Source: Nitrospirota bacterium (lineage in GTDB: Bacteria > Nitrospirota > JACRHL01). Taken from it: DNA of 64,000 nt. Below are positions 1 through 7,867 of this stretch, piece by piece. Made by a program: the position numbers and the translations under genes. The stretch covers positions 124,001 through 188,000 of the forward strand of contig JACRHL010000006.1 in NCBI GenBank assembly GCA_016212085.1, read 5' to 3'. The notes beneath the pieces are model-generated. The model did not search any database and had not been told where the DNA came from. It worked only from the letters and a program-made list of their open reading frames with translations. The first letter of the stretch is position 1, and the number at the start of each line of letters is the position of its first letter.

Positions 1-234
1 TGGCACCAGCGCTTCAGCGACGGCCAATTGATGGGGGTGCTCACCGAGGGCAAGCTGGGCACCGGCATGGTGCCGTTCATCCCCGACTTCCTCACCGAGG
101 ATGAGGGGTGGGACATCGTCAACTTCATCCGCACCCTGAACGGCCACACCACCGAGGCCTACGAGAAACACCAGGTCGAGTTGCGGAAGGAGGAGGAGCG
201 CAAGCAGGAGGCGCTCAAGAAAGAGGCGTTTTGA
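1..234 (+). CDS. c-type cytochrome, C-terminal part (5' end outside window)
   Basis: The reading frame is open from the first base, so this is the 3' end of a gene that starts upstream. It ends in TGA at 232-234. The visible 77 residues look like the distal half of a class I cytochrome c: a GTGMVPF segment that would supply the axial Met ligand, then a WDIVNFIRTL helix typical of the C-terminal heme-packing helix. The protein ends in a highly charged Lys/Glu-rich tail. The heme-binding CXXCH must lie before the window. The fold and the MVPF/helix pattern resemble the C-terminus of the next gene (MITVVP, WHLVNYIRS), so the two are probably related tandem cytochromes. A periplasmic electron-transfer role is family knowledge; the redox partner is unknown. 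Confidence 0.75.
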   Translation, partial: WHQRFSDGQLMGVLTEGKLGTGMVPFIPDFLTEDEGWDIVNFIRTLNGHTTEAYEKHQVELRKEEERKQEALKKEAF

Positions 235-299
235 GGCGCCCCGGCGTCCGCCGGACGGGCGGGCCGGGCACCGGTTCTTGTTGGAGGAGTGCGGGTTTG

Positions 300-743
300 A
301 TGGGCGGGCGGCTGATAGCGGGAATGATGTCGGGGTGCATGGTGCTGGCGCTGACGGCGGCGGCCTGGGCCGAGGAGCGCGACCCGTTGCGCCCCCGTGT
401 GCCCGAGGAGCGGCTGGCCGAGGCGCGGGCGCTCGACAACCCGATCGAGGCCACCCCCGCCTCCATCAACATCGGCAAGGGGGTGTTCCGGGGCCGTGGC
501 TCGTGCAACGTGTGCCACGGCGAGGAGGGCCGGGGCGACGGCATCGGCGCCTCCGGGCTGGACCCCTCCCCGCGCGACCTCACCAGCGCCAGGTGGCAGG
601 ATGCCCGCAGCGACGGCGAGCTGATGTGGGTGTTCCGCCACGGCAGCCCGGGCACGGCCATGATCACCGTGGTGCCGGGGCTGGTCACCGAGGAGCAGGC
701 GTGGCACCTCGTCAATTACATCCGCAGCATCAAGGCCAACTGA
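300..743 (+). CDS. periplasmic monoheme cytochrome c
   Basis: A 147-residue protein starting at ATG 300, with GGAGGAG about 11 bases upstream. An N-terminal hydrophobic stretch ending AAAWA (residues 1-24) is a Sec signal peptide. One heme attachment motif, CNVCH, sits at residues 69-73, followed by GEEGRGDG, which is common in class I cytochromes c that act as electron shuttles. GTAMITVVPG supplies a candidate axial Met, and the C-terminus ends in WHLVNYIRSIKA. It lies 65 bp after another cytochrome c gene with a similar C-terminal half, so the two probably form a co-transcribed pair. A periplasmic role follows from the signal peptide and heme motif; the donor and acceptor cannot be inferred. 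Confidence 0.85.
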   Translation: MGGRLIAGMMSGCMVLALTAAAWAEERDPLRPRVPEERLAEARALDNPIEATPASINIGKGVFRGRGSCNVCHGEEGRGDGIGASGLDPSPRDLTSARWQDARSDGELMWVFRHGSPGTAMITVVPGLVTEEQAWHLVNYIRSIKAN

Positions 744-753
744 CGCCCGCGCC

Positions 754-1134
754 GTGGGGTTCGAGCGCACCTTCGACGTCTACCGCCACCCCATCAAGGG
801 CTATCAGGCGGTCAAGCGGGGCTTTTCCTGGCCCGCGTTCTTCTATTCGTTCATCTGGTCGTTGTTCAAGGGGTTGTGGGCGATCGCCTTCATGATCTTC
901 CTGGCCGTCGTGGCGCTTGACGTGGTCGGTCACTCCCTGGCTGGCGCCGTGCCCGTAGCGGGGCTGGTGACCTGGCTGGCGCAAATGGGCGTGGCCATCT
1001 TCGTGGGCCGCAACGGCAATGGCTGGCGCCGTGAGGACATGCTCGGGAAGGGCTTCGTGCCGGTGGGGACGGTGCAGGCCGGGTCCCCCGCCAAGGCCGT
1101 GTCGCAGGTGGCGGCCGCCCCGCCCGAGGGCTAG
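754..1134 (+). CDS. DUF2628 membrane protein
   Basis: A 126-residue protein from GTG 754. The N-terminus has the pattern typical of DUF2628 proteins: YRHP, KGYQAVKRGFSWPAFF, then FIWSLFKGLW. Two hydrophobic segments (about residues 30-52 and 62-84) suggest a small inner-membrane protein. The C-terminal 30 residues are soluble. It begins only 10 bp after the cytochrome c stop codon and is likely co-transcribed with it. Its stop codon (1132-1134) abuts the stop codon of the convergent permease gene at 1135. The molecular function of DUF2628 is not established. Confidence 0.7.
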   Translation: MGFERTFDVYRHPIKGYQAVKRGFSWPAFFYSFIWSLFKGLWAIAFMIFLAVVALDVVGHSLAGAVPVAGLVTWLAQMGVAIFVGRNGNGWRREDMLGKGFVPVGTVQAGSPAKAVSQVAAAPPEG

Positions 1135-2142
1135 CTAGCGGCCGCGCAGCCTGGGATCGAGGGCGTCGCGCAGCCCTTCGCCCAGCAGGTTGTAGGCGAG
1201 CACGGTCACGAAGATGGCCAGGCCCGGAAACACCGCCAGCCACCAGGCGAAGGTGTTGCCCCGCGCCTCGTTCAAGATGGACCCCCAGGTCACCACGTCG
1301 GCGGGCACGCCGATCCCCAGAAAGCTCAAACTCGATTCCACCAGGATCGCCCCGGCGATGCCGAACACCACGCTCACGATGATGGGGCTCATGGCGTTGG
1401 GCAGGATGTGCAAAAACATTATCCGGGACGGGTGGGCGCCCAGGGCCAGGGCGGCGGTGACGTAGTCGATGCCGCGCAGCTTGATGAACTCGTTGCGGGT
1501 GAAGCGGGCGATGCCCACCCAGCCGGTGAGGCCGATCACCGCCATGATGTAGAAGATGCTGGGCTCCGCCACGAAGGCACTGATGGTGATGATCAAGAAG
1601 AAGGTGGGGATGGCCATCATGATCTCGAACAGGCGGTTCACCGTCAGGTCGGTGATGCCGCCGAAGAAGCCGGCAACCGCCCCCAGCACCACGCCGATCA
1701 CCGTGGCCAGCCCCACCGCCAGCACGCCGATGGTGAGGCTGATGCGCGCCCCGTGCACCATGCCCGCCAGGATGTCGCGCCCCAGCTTGTCGGTGCCCAG
1801 CAGGTGGTCGGCGGAGGGGGGGGCCAGGGGGTTTTTCAGGTCCACCCGGTTGGGGCGGTAGGGGACCGGGGCGAACACCGCGTCCGGCCCCGCCTGGTCC
1901 TTGAAATCCATGTTGAGCAGTTCGCGCGGCCACTGGGCCAGCCCCAGGTCCACCGCCATGCCGCGCACGGCGGGGAAGTAGCGCTCGCCCTGGAGGGTCA
2001 TGGTGTAGGGGCGGTCGTTGGCGATCAGGTCGGCGAACAGGGCGCAGAACACCATGGGCACGATCAGCACCAGGGCGGCGATGACCGTTCCGGAGCGGCG
2101 CATGCGCGCCCACACCTGCGCCGCCGGCGAGCGCGGCGTCAC
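1135..2142 (-). CDS. peptide/nickel-type ABC transporter permease, DppC/OppC family
   Basis: A 335-residue inner-membrane permease. It has an N-terminal cytoplasmic segment with one TM helix, a long periplasmic loop (about 40-125), then the BPD_transp_1 core with five to six TM helices. The loop contains the DHLLGTDKLGRDI signature of the DppC/OppC subfamily, and the ATPase-docking EAA region is ALALGAHPSRIMFLHILPN. Its ATG overlaps the stop of the upstream permease by 4 bp (ATGA at 2139-2142), so translation is probably coupled. It is the last gene of a binding-protein/permease/permease operon. No ABC ATPase gene (OppD/F type) is adjacent, so the ATPases must be encoded elsewhere. Substrate is likely oligopeptides, but this subfamily also moves nickel, heme or glycans. 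Confidence 0.88.
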   Translation of the reverse strand: MTPRSPAAQVWARMRRSGTVIAALVLIVPMVFCALFADLIANDRPYTMTLQGERYFPAVRGMAVDLGLAQWPRELLNMDFKDQAGPDAVFAPVPYRPNRVDLKNPLAPPSADHLLGTDKLGRDILAGMVHGARISLTIGVLAVGLATVIGVVLGAVAGFFGGITDLTVNRLFEIMMAIPTFFLIITISAFVAEPSIFYIMAVIGLTGWVGIARFTRNEFIKLRGIDYVTAALALGAHPSRIMFLHILPNAMSPIIVSVVFGIAGAILVESSLSFLGIGVPADVVTWGSILNEARGNTFAWWLAVFPGLAIFVTVLAYNLLGEGLRDALDPRLRGR

Positions 2143-3173
2143 GCGGCGGTCCGCCGGCCGAAGCTGATCCGCGGGTCCACCAGGGTGAGCAGGATGTCGG
2201 ACAGCAGGATGGAGATCAGGGTGATGAAGGCGCCCATGGTGAACACGGCCATGATCACCGGGTAGTCCCGCGCCAGCACCGCCTGGAAGCCCAGTTGGCC
2301 GATGCCGGGGATGGAAAAGATGCTCTCGACGATCACGCTGCCGCCGATCAGCGCCGGCAGGATGCCGGCGAGGATGGTCACCAGCGGCACCAGGGAGTTG
2401 CGCAGGGCGTGCTTGTAGACCACCACCTGCTCGGACAGCCCCTTGGCGCGGGCGGTGAGCACGTAGTTCTGGCCCAGGGCCTCAAGCAGGCTGCCGCGCA
2501 TGAAGCGCGACAGCTCCGCGAAGCCGCCGTAGGACAGGATCAACACGGGCAGAAACAGGTGCCAGGCCATGTCCAGGGCGCGGGTGGCCAGGGGCCAGCC
2601 TGGCGAGTAGGCCACGTCGCGCAGGCCGCCGGGGGGGAACAGGGCCAGGTAGTCGCCGCCGCCCAGGAACACGATGGCCAGGATCGCCACCCAGAACGTG
2701 GGCAGCGAGAACAGGATGAAGGCCCCGATGGTCAGCAGCCGGTCCCACAGGGTATAGGGGTGGGTGGCGGAATAGATGCCCAGGGGCAGCGCCACCAGGT
2801 AGATGAGCAGGATCGACAGGGCGTTGAGCAGGATGGTGATGGGGAGGCGCTCGGCGATCTTGTCCCACACCGGCTGCTGGTCCTTGAAGCTCTCGCCGAA
2901 CTCCAGGGTGACCAGCTTCTCGAGCCACACCAGGTACTGCTCGTGGAGGGGCCGGTCCAGGCCGAACTGGGCGCGCCACTGGGCCACCGCGTCGTCCACC
3001 GCCATGCGGTTCTCGGTGGACAGGCCCTGCTCGGCGCCGGCGCCCAGGCCCCCGCCGGCCATCAGCTCCGCCGGGTCGCCGGGCGCCAGGTGCACGATGA
3101 GGAACGACAGCAGGGTGACCCCGATGAAGGTGGGGATCATCCACAGCAGGCGGATCAGCAGGTAGCGGCCCAT
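2139..3173 (-). CDS. peptide/nickel-type ABC transporter permease, DppB/OppB family
   Basis: A 344-residue inner-membrane permease. The N-terminal helix (LLWMIPTFIGVTLLSFLIVHLAPGDP) is the hallmark of the DppB/OppB family. A periplasmic region of about 60 residues follows, then a BPD_transp_1 core. The EAA docking loop reads YVLTARAKGLSEQVVVYKHALRN, close to the family consensus. It sits between the binding-protein gene (41 bp upstream) and the second permease (4 bp overlap downstream). Together they form the transmembrane channel of an ABC importer for peptides or similar solutes. The specificity is not readable from the permease. Confidence 0.88.
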   Translation of the reverse strand: MGRYLLIRLLWMIPTFIGVTLLSFLIVHLAPGDPAELMAGGGLGAGAEQGLSTENRMAVDDAVAQWRAQFGLDRPLHEQYLVWLEKLVTLEFGESFKDQQPVWDKIAERLPITILLNALSILLIYLVALPLGIYSATHPYTLWDRLLTIGAFILFSLPTFWVAILAIVFLGGGDYLALFPPGGLRDVAYSPGWPLATRALDMAWHLFLPVLILSYGGFAELSRFMRGSLLEALGQNYVLTARAKGLSEQVVVYKHALRNSLVPLVTILAGILPALIGGSVIVESIFSIPGIGQLGFQAVLARDYPVIMAVFTMGAFITLISILLSDILLTLVDPRISFGRRTAA

Positions 3174-3214
3174 GACTGCTCCTTATCGGCCGCGGGGCGC
3201 CCGGGGGCCAACTC

Positions 3215-4999
3215 TCACGGCGCGGGGGACTGGGCGGCGCCGTACTTCTGCTCCGCCTTGGGCACCCACCAGCGGCTCATGACCGGCCCGCCGATGGGCA
3301 GGGCCTCCACGTCGCGGAAGCGGTTCGCATGGGCCAGGGTGACCTTGCGCATGAACAGGAACGTATAGGGCTGCTCGTCGTTGAGGATGTGCTGGAACTC
3401 CCGGTAGAGGGCGGTGCGCCGTTCCGGGTCGAAGGTGCGGCGGTACTCCTCCAGGATCGCGTCCACCCGGGCGTTCCGGTAGCTGATGTGGTTGGAGCCG
3501 CCGTTCTCGATCTGCGACGAGTGCCACACCTGGTAGGCGTCCGGGGGGGTCACGCTCATGGACCAGCCCAGGATGATGGCGTCGAACTCGTGCTTGCGCA
3601 CCGCGTCCAAGAAGATGGTCCAGTCCAGCTCGCGGATCTTTGCCACGATGCCGTGCTTCTTCAGCTCGTCCTGGAGGGTGAGGGCCACGCTCTTGCGCGG
3701 CTCGTTGCCCGAGTTGATCTTGATCTCGAACACGAACGGCACGCGCCTGCCGCCGATCTCCCTGTCCAGCACGCCGTCGCCGTCGTGGTCGGCCCAGCCG
3801 GCCGCCTTGAGCAGCGCCTCGGCGGCCTTGGGGTCGAAGGGCGGCGGCTCCAGGGTTTCGTCGTACTCGGGGCGGAAGCGGTAGATGGGCCCGTCCACCA
3901 CCTGGCCCAGGCCGTGCAGGATGGTGTCCACCATGCCGTGGCGGTCGCTGAGCATGGTCATGGCGCGGCGCACGCGGGCGTCGGCAAAGATCGGGTGGTC
4001 GTTGTTCCAGCCGATGTAGGTGTAGGCCGGGGCATGGTAGGACAGCTTGGAATACTGCTCCGCGAAGCGTTTGGACGACGTTTCGCGCAGGTCCTGCATG
4101 GGGTCCAGGGTCATGGTGTCCAGGTCGCCCCCCTTCAGCGACACCAGGGCGGCGGCGGTGTTGTTGATGACCTTCAGCAGCAGCCGGTCGACATACGGGG
4201 TTTCCACGCCGGGGAACTTGTAGCCCCAGTAGGCGGGGTTGCGGTCGAGCACCACCCGCTCGCCGGTGACCCACTCGGTGAAGGTGTAGGGGCCGCTGCC
4301 CAGGGGGTTGCGGGAGAAGTCGCGGTTGAAGCGTTCGGCGAAGGCCTTGCACTGGCCGGCCGCCGCCGGCGCGCCTTCGGCAAGCTGGCGCACGCTCGCC
4401 CGCTCCAGGCGGCCGTCCGGGTCGTAGTGGTGGCGGGGCAGGATGCCGATGCCGCCCAGGGTCTCCTCGTTCTTGAAATAGGGTTCCGAGGCGGTGAAGC
4501 GCACCTGGCCGGGCCCCACCCGCTCCGCGTCGACGATGGAGGCGTAGTAGACGCGGGTGAACGGGGCGTTCACGTGCTCGCACTTGATGGCCTTGATGGA
4601 GAACAGTACGTCGTCCACGGTGACGGGCCTGCCGTCGGAGAAGGTGGCGCCGTCGCGCAGGGTGAAGGTGTATTGCAGCGTGTCGGCGGACACCACCGGG
4701 CGGGCGGCGGCCAGCAGCGGGCGCAGTTCCAGTGTCTGCGGGTCGCGGTCCAGCAGCGTCTCGACGATGTGGCCCAGCACCGAGGCGGCGGTGGCGTCGT
4801 TGCTGGTGAGCGGGTTGAGCTGCTCCGGGTCGGAGAGCAGGTGGTCCACCAGCCAGTCGCCCGTGTCCCGCGGGCCCTGGTGGGCGGCCGCCTTGGGCTG
4901 GGCGGCGCCGGGCGTCTTCGGGGCATCGGGGGCGCTACAGGCGACCGCCAGCAGCAGGGTGGCGGCCAGGGCCACCGGGCGAAGGGGCAAGTGGGGCAT
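3215..4999 (-). CDS. extracellular solute-binding lipoprotein, family 5 (peptide ABC importer)
   Basis: A 594-residue SBP_bac_5 protein. I place the start at the ATG at 4999 because it gives a clean lipoprotein signal: a basic n-region, then LLLAVACSA with the lipobox cysteine. The in-frame ATG at 5047 would add 16 unlikely residues. Hallmarks include LNPLTSNDA near the mature N-terminus, DVLFSIKAI, LGSGPYTFTEW and FDAIILGW in the C-terminal lobe. It captures a solute in the periplasm and hands it to the DppBC-like permeases encoded immediately downstream. The operon is preceded by a TTGACA-type promoter at 5090-5118. Family 5 proteins bind peptides, nickel, heme or oligosaccharides; peptides are the default guess. 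Confidence 0.85.
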   Translation of the reverse strand: MPHLPLRPVALAATLLLAVACSAPDAPKTPGAAQPKAAAHQGPRDTGDWLVDHLLSDPEQLNPLTSNDATAASVLGHIVETLLDRDPQTLELRPLLAAARPVVSADTLQYTFTLRDGATFSDGRPVTVDDVLFSIKAIKCEHVNAPFTRVYYASIVDAERVGPGQVRFTASEPYFKNEETLGGIGILPRHHYDPDGRLERASVRQLAEGAPAAAGQCKAFAERFNRDFSRNPLGSGPYTFTEWVTGERVVLDRNPAYWGYKFPGVETPYVDRLLLKVINNTAAALVSLKGGDLDTMTLDPMQDLRETSSKRFAEQYSKLSYHAPAYTYIGWNNDHPIFADARVRRAMTMLSDRHGMVDTILHGLGQVVDGPIYRFRPEYDETLEPPPFDPKAAEALLKAAGWADHDGDGVLDREIGGRRVPFVFEIKINSGNEPRKSVALTLQDELKKHGIVAKIRELDWTIFLDAVRKHEFDAIILGWSMSVTPPDAYQVWHSSQIENGGSNHISYRNARVDAILEEYRRTFDPERRTALYREFQHILNDEQPYTFLFMRKVTLAHANRFRDVEALPIGGPVMSRWWVPKAEQKYGAAQSPAP

Positions 5000-5621
5000 C
5001 GGGCAGTGGTTCCGCACGGGGATCAGCAGGAATGGGGCGGGCGGCAACGGGCCAAGAAATGTGATGCCGGCCGCAAACGGTGAGCCGAAATCTAACAGAG
5101 CCCCGCAAAATGTGTCAAACCACCGGGAAATCGTGGTATTTGTTTGTGCGAAAGGGTGTTTGCCAACATTTGAAGGAGCATGGTAGCATTGCTCTCAAGG
5201 GGGGCTGGCGCTCGTGCATTCGCGGCCCGCCAATAATGAGGTTGATCTGGCCAGCACCGGCCGGGAACGGAGCGTGTTCCGCAGGCAACGGGTGCCGATT
5301 CGGCTGGAAATAGAATTCGGGTTTTTGCCGGCCTCCGCCCCATTGGTGGAACAAGGTATTCAACGCGCCCTCCATACTGTCAGGGGTGGCGCGGGACCGG
5401 GGCGGCCGGCGGTTTTGGATTTTTCGAGGTTACGGTCGACATGACCGAGTTTCCCGCCCGCCGTGAGCGCACGGCCGGTGGCCGCCCTGCCCTTGGTGCA
5501 AGGGGCCGCCGCATTCCAGGAACCGGCTTTCCGGCTGCCCCGGCGGCGGCAGGGGAGTCGTCCCATCTCGCCGAATCCATCCTTCCCGAGCCACTCGTTT
5601 CCGCCGCATCCGCCTGACGTC
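5000..5621. other. 622-bp intergenic region between divergent importer operon and yacG
   Basis: No convincing gene is seen here. The left end holds the minus-strand promoter of the importer operon. The region is noticeably more A/T-rich between 5080 and 5200 than its surroundings, as expected for promoter DNA. On the plus strand TTGCCA (5160-5165) and TAGCAT (5184-5189), spaced 18 bases, could serve yacG and the cobalamin operon, but the match is weak. Short open frames at 5180-5236 (18 codons, behind GAAGGAG) and 5441-5617 (58 codons, ending just before yacG) have no recognisable protein features. No cobalamin riboswitch box was found. Confidence 0.5.
5090..5118 (-). promoter_or_regulatory. 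sigma70-like promoter for the peptide importer operon
   Basis: On the minus strand a perfect TTGACA (5118-5113) is followed, after 17-18 bases, by TTAGATT (5095-5089). Read with 18-base spacing the -10 is TAGATT, which matches the consensus at four of six positions. The predicted start near 5083 gives a leader of about 84 nt before the ATG at 4999. Confidence 0.55.
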
Positions 5622-5822
5622 ATGCGGATCACCTGCCCCACCTGCCGACAGGCCACCACGTGGGAGGAAAACAAGCACCGCCCGTTCTGTTCGGAGCGGT
5701 GCCGTTTGATCGATTTGGGGCAATGGGCCACGGAAGGGTATGCCATACCCGGTGACCCGGCCCCCGAAAACAGCGAGCATTTCGAGGACGCCGGCCGATC
5801 GCCGGAAGCACCGGGAACCTGA
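5622..5822 (+). CDS. yacG: DNA gyrase inhibitor YacG
   Basis: A 66-residue zinc protein from ATG 5622. The four zinc ligands are CPTC (Cys5, Cys8) and CSERC (Cys23, Cys27), followed by RLIDLGQW, the family signature. In E. coli YacG binds the GyrB subunit and blocks DNA binding by gyrase. The disordered C-terminal half ([10 protein letters not shown]...) has the usual YacG character. The open frame continues upstream to 5463, but those residues are Pro/Ser-rich and not YacG-like. It lies 62 bp before the cobalamin operon and may share its transcript. Length and motif make the identification firm. Confidence 0.9.
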   Translation: MRITCPTCRQATTWEENKHRPFCSERCRLIDLGQWATEGYAIPGDPAPENSEHFEDAGRSPEAPGT

Positions 5823-5884
5823 ATCCCGGCCCGGCGGCGGGCGTTCCAACGCAAAAAATTTTGAGCCTTGGGGATACAGCAGCT

Positions 5885-7867
5885 ATGGCAAAGGAAATCT
5901 ATCTGATCGGCGTCGGCCCGGAAGGGCGCGACTCGCTGGTCGGCAAAACCCTCGACATCATCCGGCACAGCCACCTGATCGTGGGTGGCAAGCGCGTCAT
6001 CAACCAGTTCGAGGATCTGGGCGTGCCCACCTTCGCGATGACCGCCAACCTGCGGCAGCTGGTGGAAGTGATCGGCCTGGCCGAGGACGCGGTGGGCGAC
6101 GGGCGCGAGATCGTCCTGCCCGCCGACCGCCGGGGCGAGTCGGGCTTCGACGATGACGACGACGAGGGCTGCGCCGACGACGACGGCGGGTCCGGAGGCG
6201 GGTCCGACGACGGTGACGACGGCGACGATGACGACGGCGGCGACGACACGGATGACGACGTGGCGGCCGGCGAGGATGCGCCGGCGGCGGAGGGTTCCGG
6301 GGAGCCCCGCCGCCGTGACGGCCGCCGCCGCCGCGGGCGCCGCCGGCCGTCGCCGCGCAACCGCGGACGTGGCCAGGGCGAGGGGGGCGACGCGCCGGCC
6401 GCATCGGCCATCAGCGACAACCCGGATGCGGGCTTCTCCGTCGAGGTGAACCCCAGGCCCGCCGACGACGCGGACGACGACGGCGACGGGGACGACCCGG
6501 GTGACGCCGCCGTGGCGGTGCAGACCGGGCCCGGCTACGGCGTGGCGGAAAACGCCTATGTCCCGGCGGACGGCCTGCCGCACGCTGGCGGCATGGATGA
6601 CGACAGCGTGCCGGTGACGCGCGCGCCCCACGCGGGCGACACGGCCAAGGTGTCCAGGCGCACCAACGTGCCGGTGGCGCGCATCGCGCTGCTGGTGGCG
6701 GGCGACCCCAACTTCTACGGCCTGTCCAAGTTCCTGTTGGAGCGCTTCAACAAGGATGAGATCCACATCATCCCGCACATCAGCGCCATGCAGCTGGCGT
6801 TCGCGGCCATCAAGGAGCCGATGAACGACGCGGCCATCACCTCGTCCGCCGGCCGCAACGTGGACCGGTTGATCCGCGTGGTGCGCCAGAACACCAAGAT
6901 CGGCATCTTCACCGACAAGCGGCGCAGCCCGCGCGCGGTGGCCAAGCTGCTCACCAAGCACGGCATCGAGGCCCAGTGCTACGTGTGCCAGGACCTGGGC
7001 ACGGCGCGGGAGCGCATCATCATGGGGTCGCTGGAGGAGATCGAGAAGAAGAACTTCTCGCCCCTGTCCATCATGATCCTGTTCAAGCCCGTGACCGAGG
7101 AGCCCGCCGCCGCCGCCGCCGACGACCGGGGCCGCGCCCAGCGGGACCGTGAGCGCGACCGCGACCGGGATCGCGACCGGGATCGGGGCGAGCGCAAGGG
7201 CGACGGCGCCAAGGGCGACGCCGTCAAGGAACGGCCCCGCGACCGCAACCTGCGCGACCTGCCGCCCGCCAGCCAGGTGCCCAAGTACGAGCTGGTCACC
7301 AGCCTGGGCATCCCGGACGAGATGCTGTCCGCGCGGCCGGAGAAGATCATGCGCGCCGAGATGCGCGTATTGGCCCTGTCCAAGCTGCAACTCAAGAAGG
7401 ACCACCGCATGTGGGACGTGGGGGCCGGCTGCGGCGCCCTGAGCGTGGAGGCGGCGCGGGTCGCCCACGCCGGCGAGGTGTTGGCCGTGGAGCGCGACTT
7501 CTCGCAGATCCGCAACATCTACGAGAACCTCAAGGGCTTCGGCCTGTCCAACGTGACGGTGATGGAGGGCGACATCGAGCAGATGTACGACAGCCTGCCC
7601 GAGCCGGACCGCATCTTCATCGGCGGCTGCGGCGGCCACATGAAGGCGATCCTGGAGGGGTGCCTGAAGCGCCTCAAGCCCGGCGGCATCCTGGTGCTCA
7701 ACGCCACCACCCTGGACGCCCTGGCGGAGGTGCAGCAGACCCTGAAGGCGCAGCGCCTCAAGCACGACATGGTGATCGTCAACATCTCGCGCACCGTGGA
7801 GCGCGGCGGGCTGGAGTACTTCGAGGGCTTCAACCCGTCCTACCTCATCACCACCGTCAAGGACTGA
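5885..7867 (+). CDS. cobL: fused precorrin-6Y C5,15-methyltransferase / decarboxylase (CbiE-CbiT) with a long acidic insertion
   Basis: A 660-residue cobalamin-biosynthesis enzyme that methylates C5 and C15 of the corrin ring and decarboxylates the acetate at C12. The start MAKEIYLIGVGPEG is the usual CbiE N-terminus. CbiE is split: residues 1-75 carry the first strands, residues about 84-258 are a low-complexity insertion, and the domain resumes at about 259 with VARIALLVAGDPNFYG. The insertion has Asp/Gly runs, then Arg-rich, then Asp-rich stretches. A second disordered linker (403-465) holds an alternating Arg-Asp repeat. CbiT occupies about 466-660, with the SAM site DVGAGCGALSVEAA at 511-524. 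Normal CobL is roughly 400 residues, so about 240 residues are extra. Its stop overlaps the start of cbiF by one base (TGATG). Confidence 0.88.
   Translation: MAKEIYLIGVGPEGRDSLVGKTLDIIRHSHLIVGGKRVINQFEDLGVPTFAMTANLRQLVEVIGLAEDAVGDGREIVLPADRRGESGFDDDDDEGCADDDGGSGGGSDDGDDGDDDDGGDDTDDDVAAGEDAPAAEGSGEPRRRDGRRRRGRRRPSPRNRGRGQGEGGDAPAASAISDNPDAGFSVEVNPRPADDADDDGDGDDPGDAAVAVQTGPGYGVAENAYVPADGLPHAGGMDDDSVPVTRAPHAGDTAKVSRRTNVPVARIALLVAGDPNFYGLSKFLLERFNKDEIHIIPHISAMQLAFAAIKEPMNDAAITSSAGRNVDRLIRVVRQNTKIGIFTDKRRSPRAVAKLLTKHGIEAQCYVCQDLGTARERIIMGSLEEIEKKNFSPLSIMILFKPVTEEPAAAAADDRGRAQRDRERDRDRDRDRDRGERKGDGAKGDAVKERPRDRNLRDLPPASQVPKYELVTSLGIPDEMLSARPEKIMRAEMRVLALSKLQLKKDHRMWDVGAGCGALSVEAARVAHAGEVLAVERDFSQIRNIYENLKGFGLSNVTVMEGDIEQMYDSLPEPDRIFIGGCGGHMKAILEGCLKRLKPGGILVLNATTLDALAEVQQTLKAQRLKHDMVIVNISRTVERGGLEYFEGFNPSYLITTVKD

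Noticed and set aside
5092-5375. Minus-strand open frames of 83-86 codons across the importer promoter region
   Set aside because: They overlap each other and the promoter, lack ribosome-binding sites, and have no domain features.
5180-5617. Small ORFs at 5180-5236 (18 codons) and 5441-5617 (58 codons)
   Set aside because: The first has a good ribosome-binding site but no protein features; the second is Pro/Ala/Arg-rich with no recognisable fold. Neither is supported enough to annotate.
5000-5884. Cobalamin riboswitch upstream of the cobalamin operon
   Set aside because: I looked for the B12 box and conserved junction motifs in the space before cbiE-cbiT and before yacG and found none; only 62 bp separate yacG from cobL.
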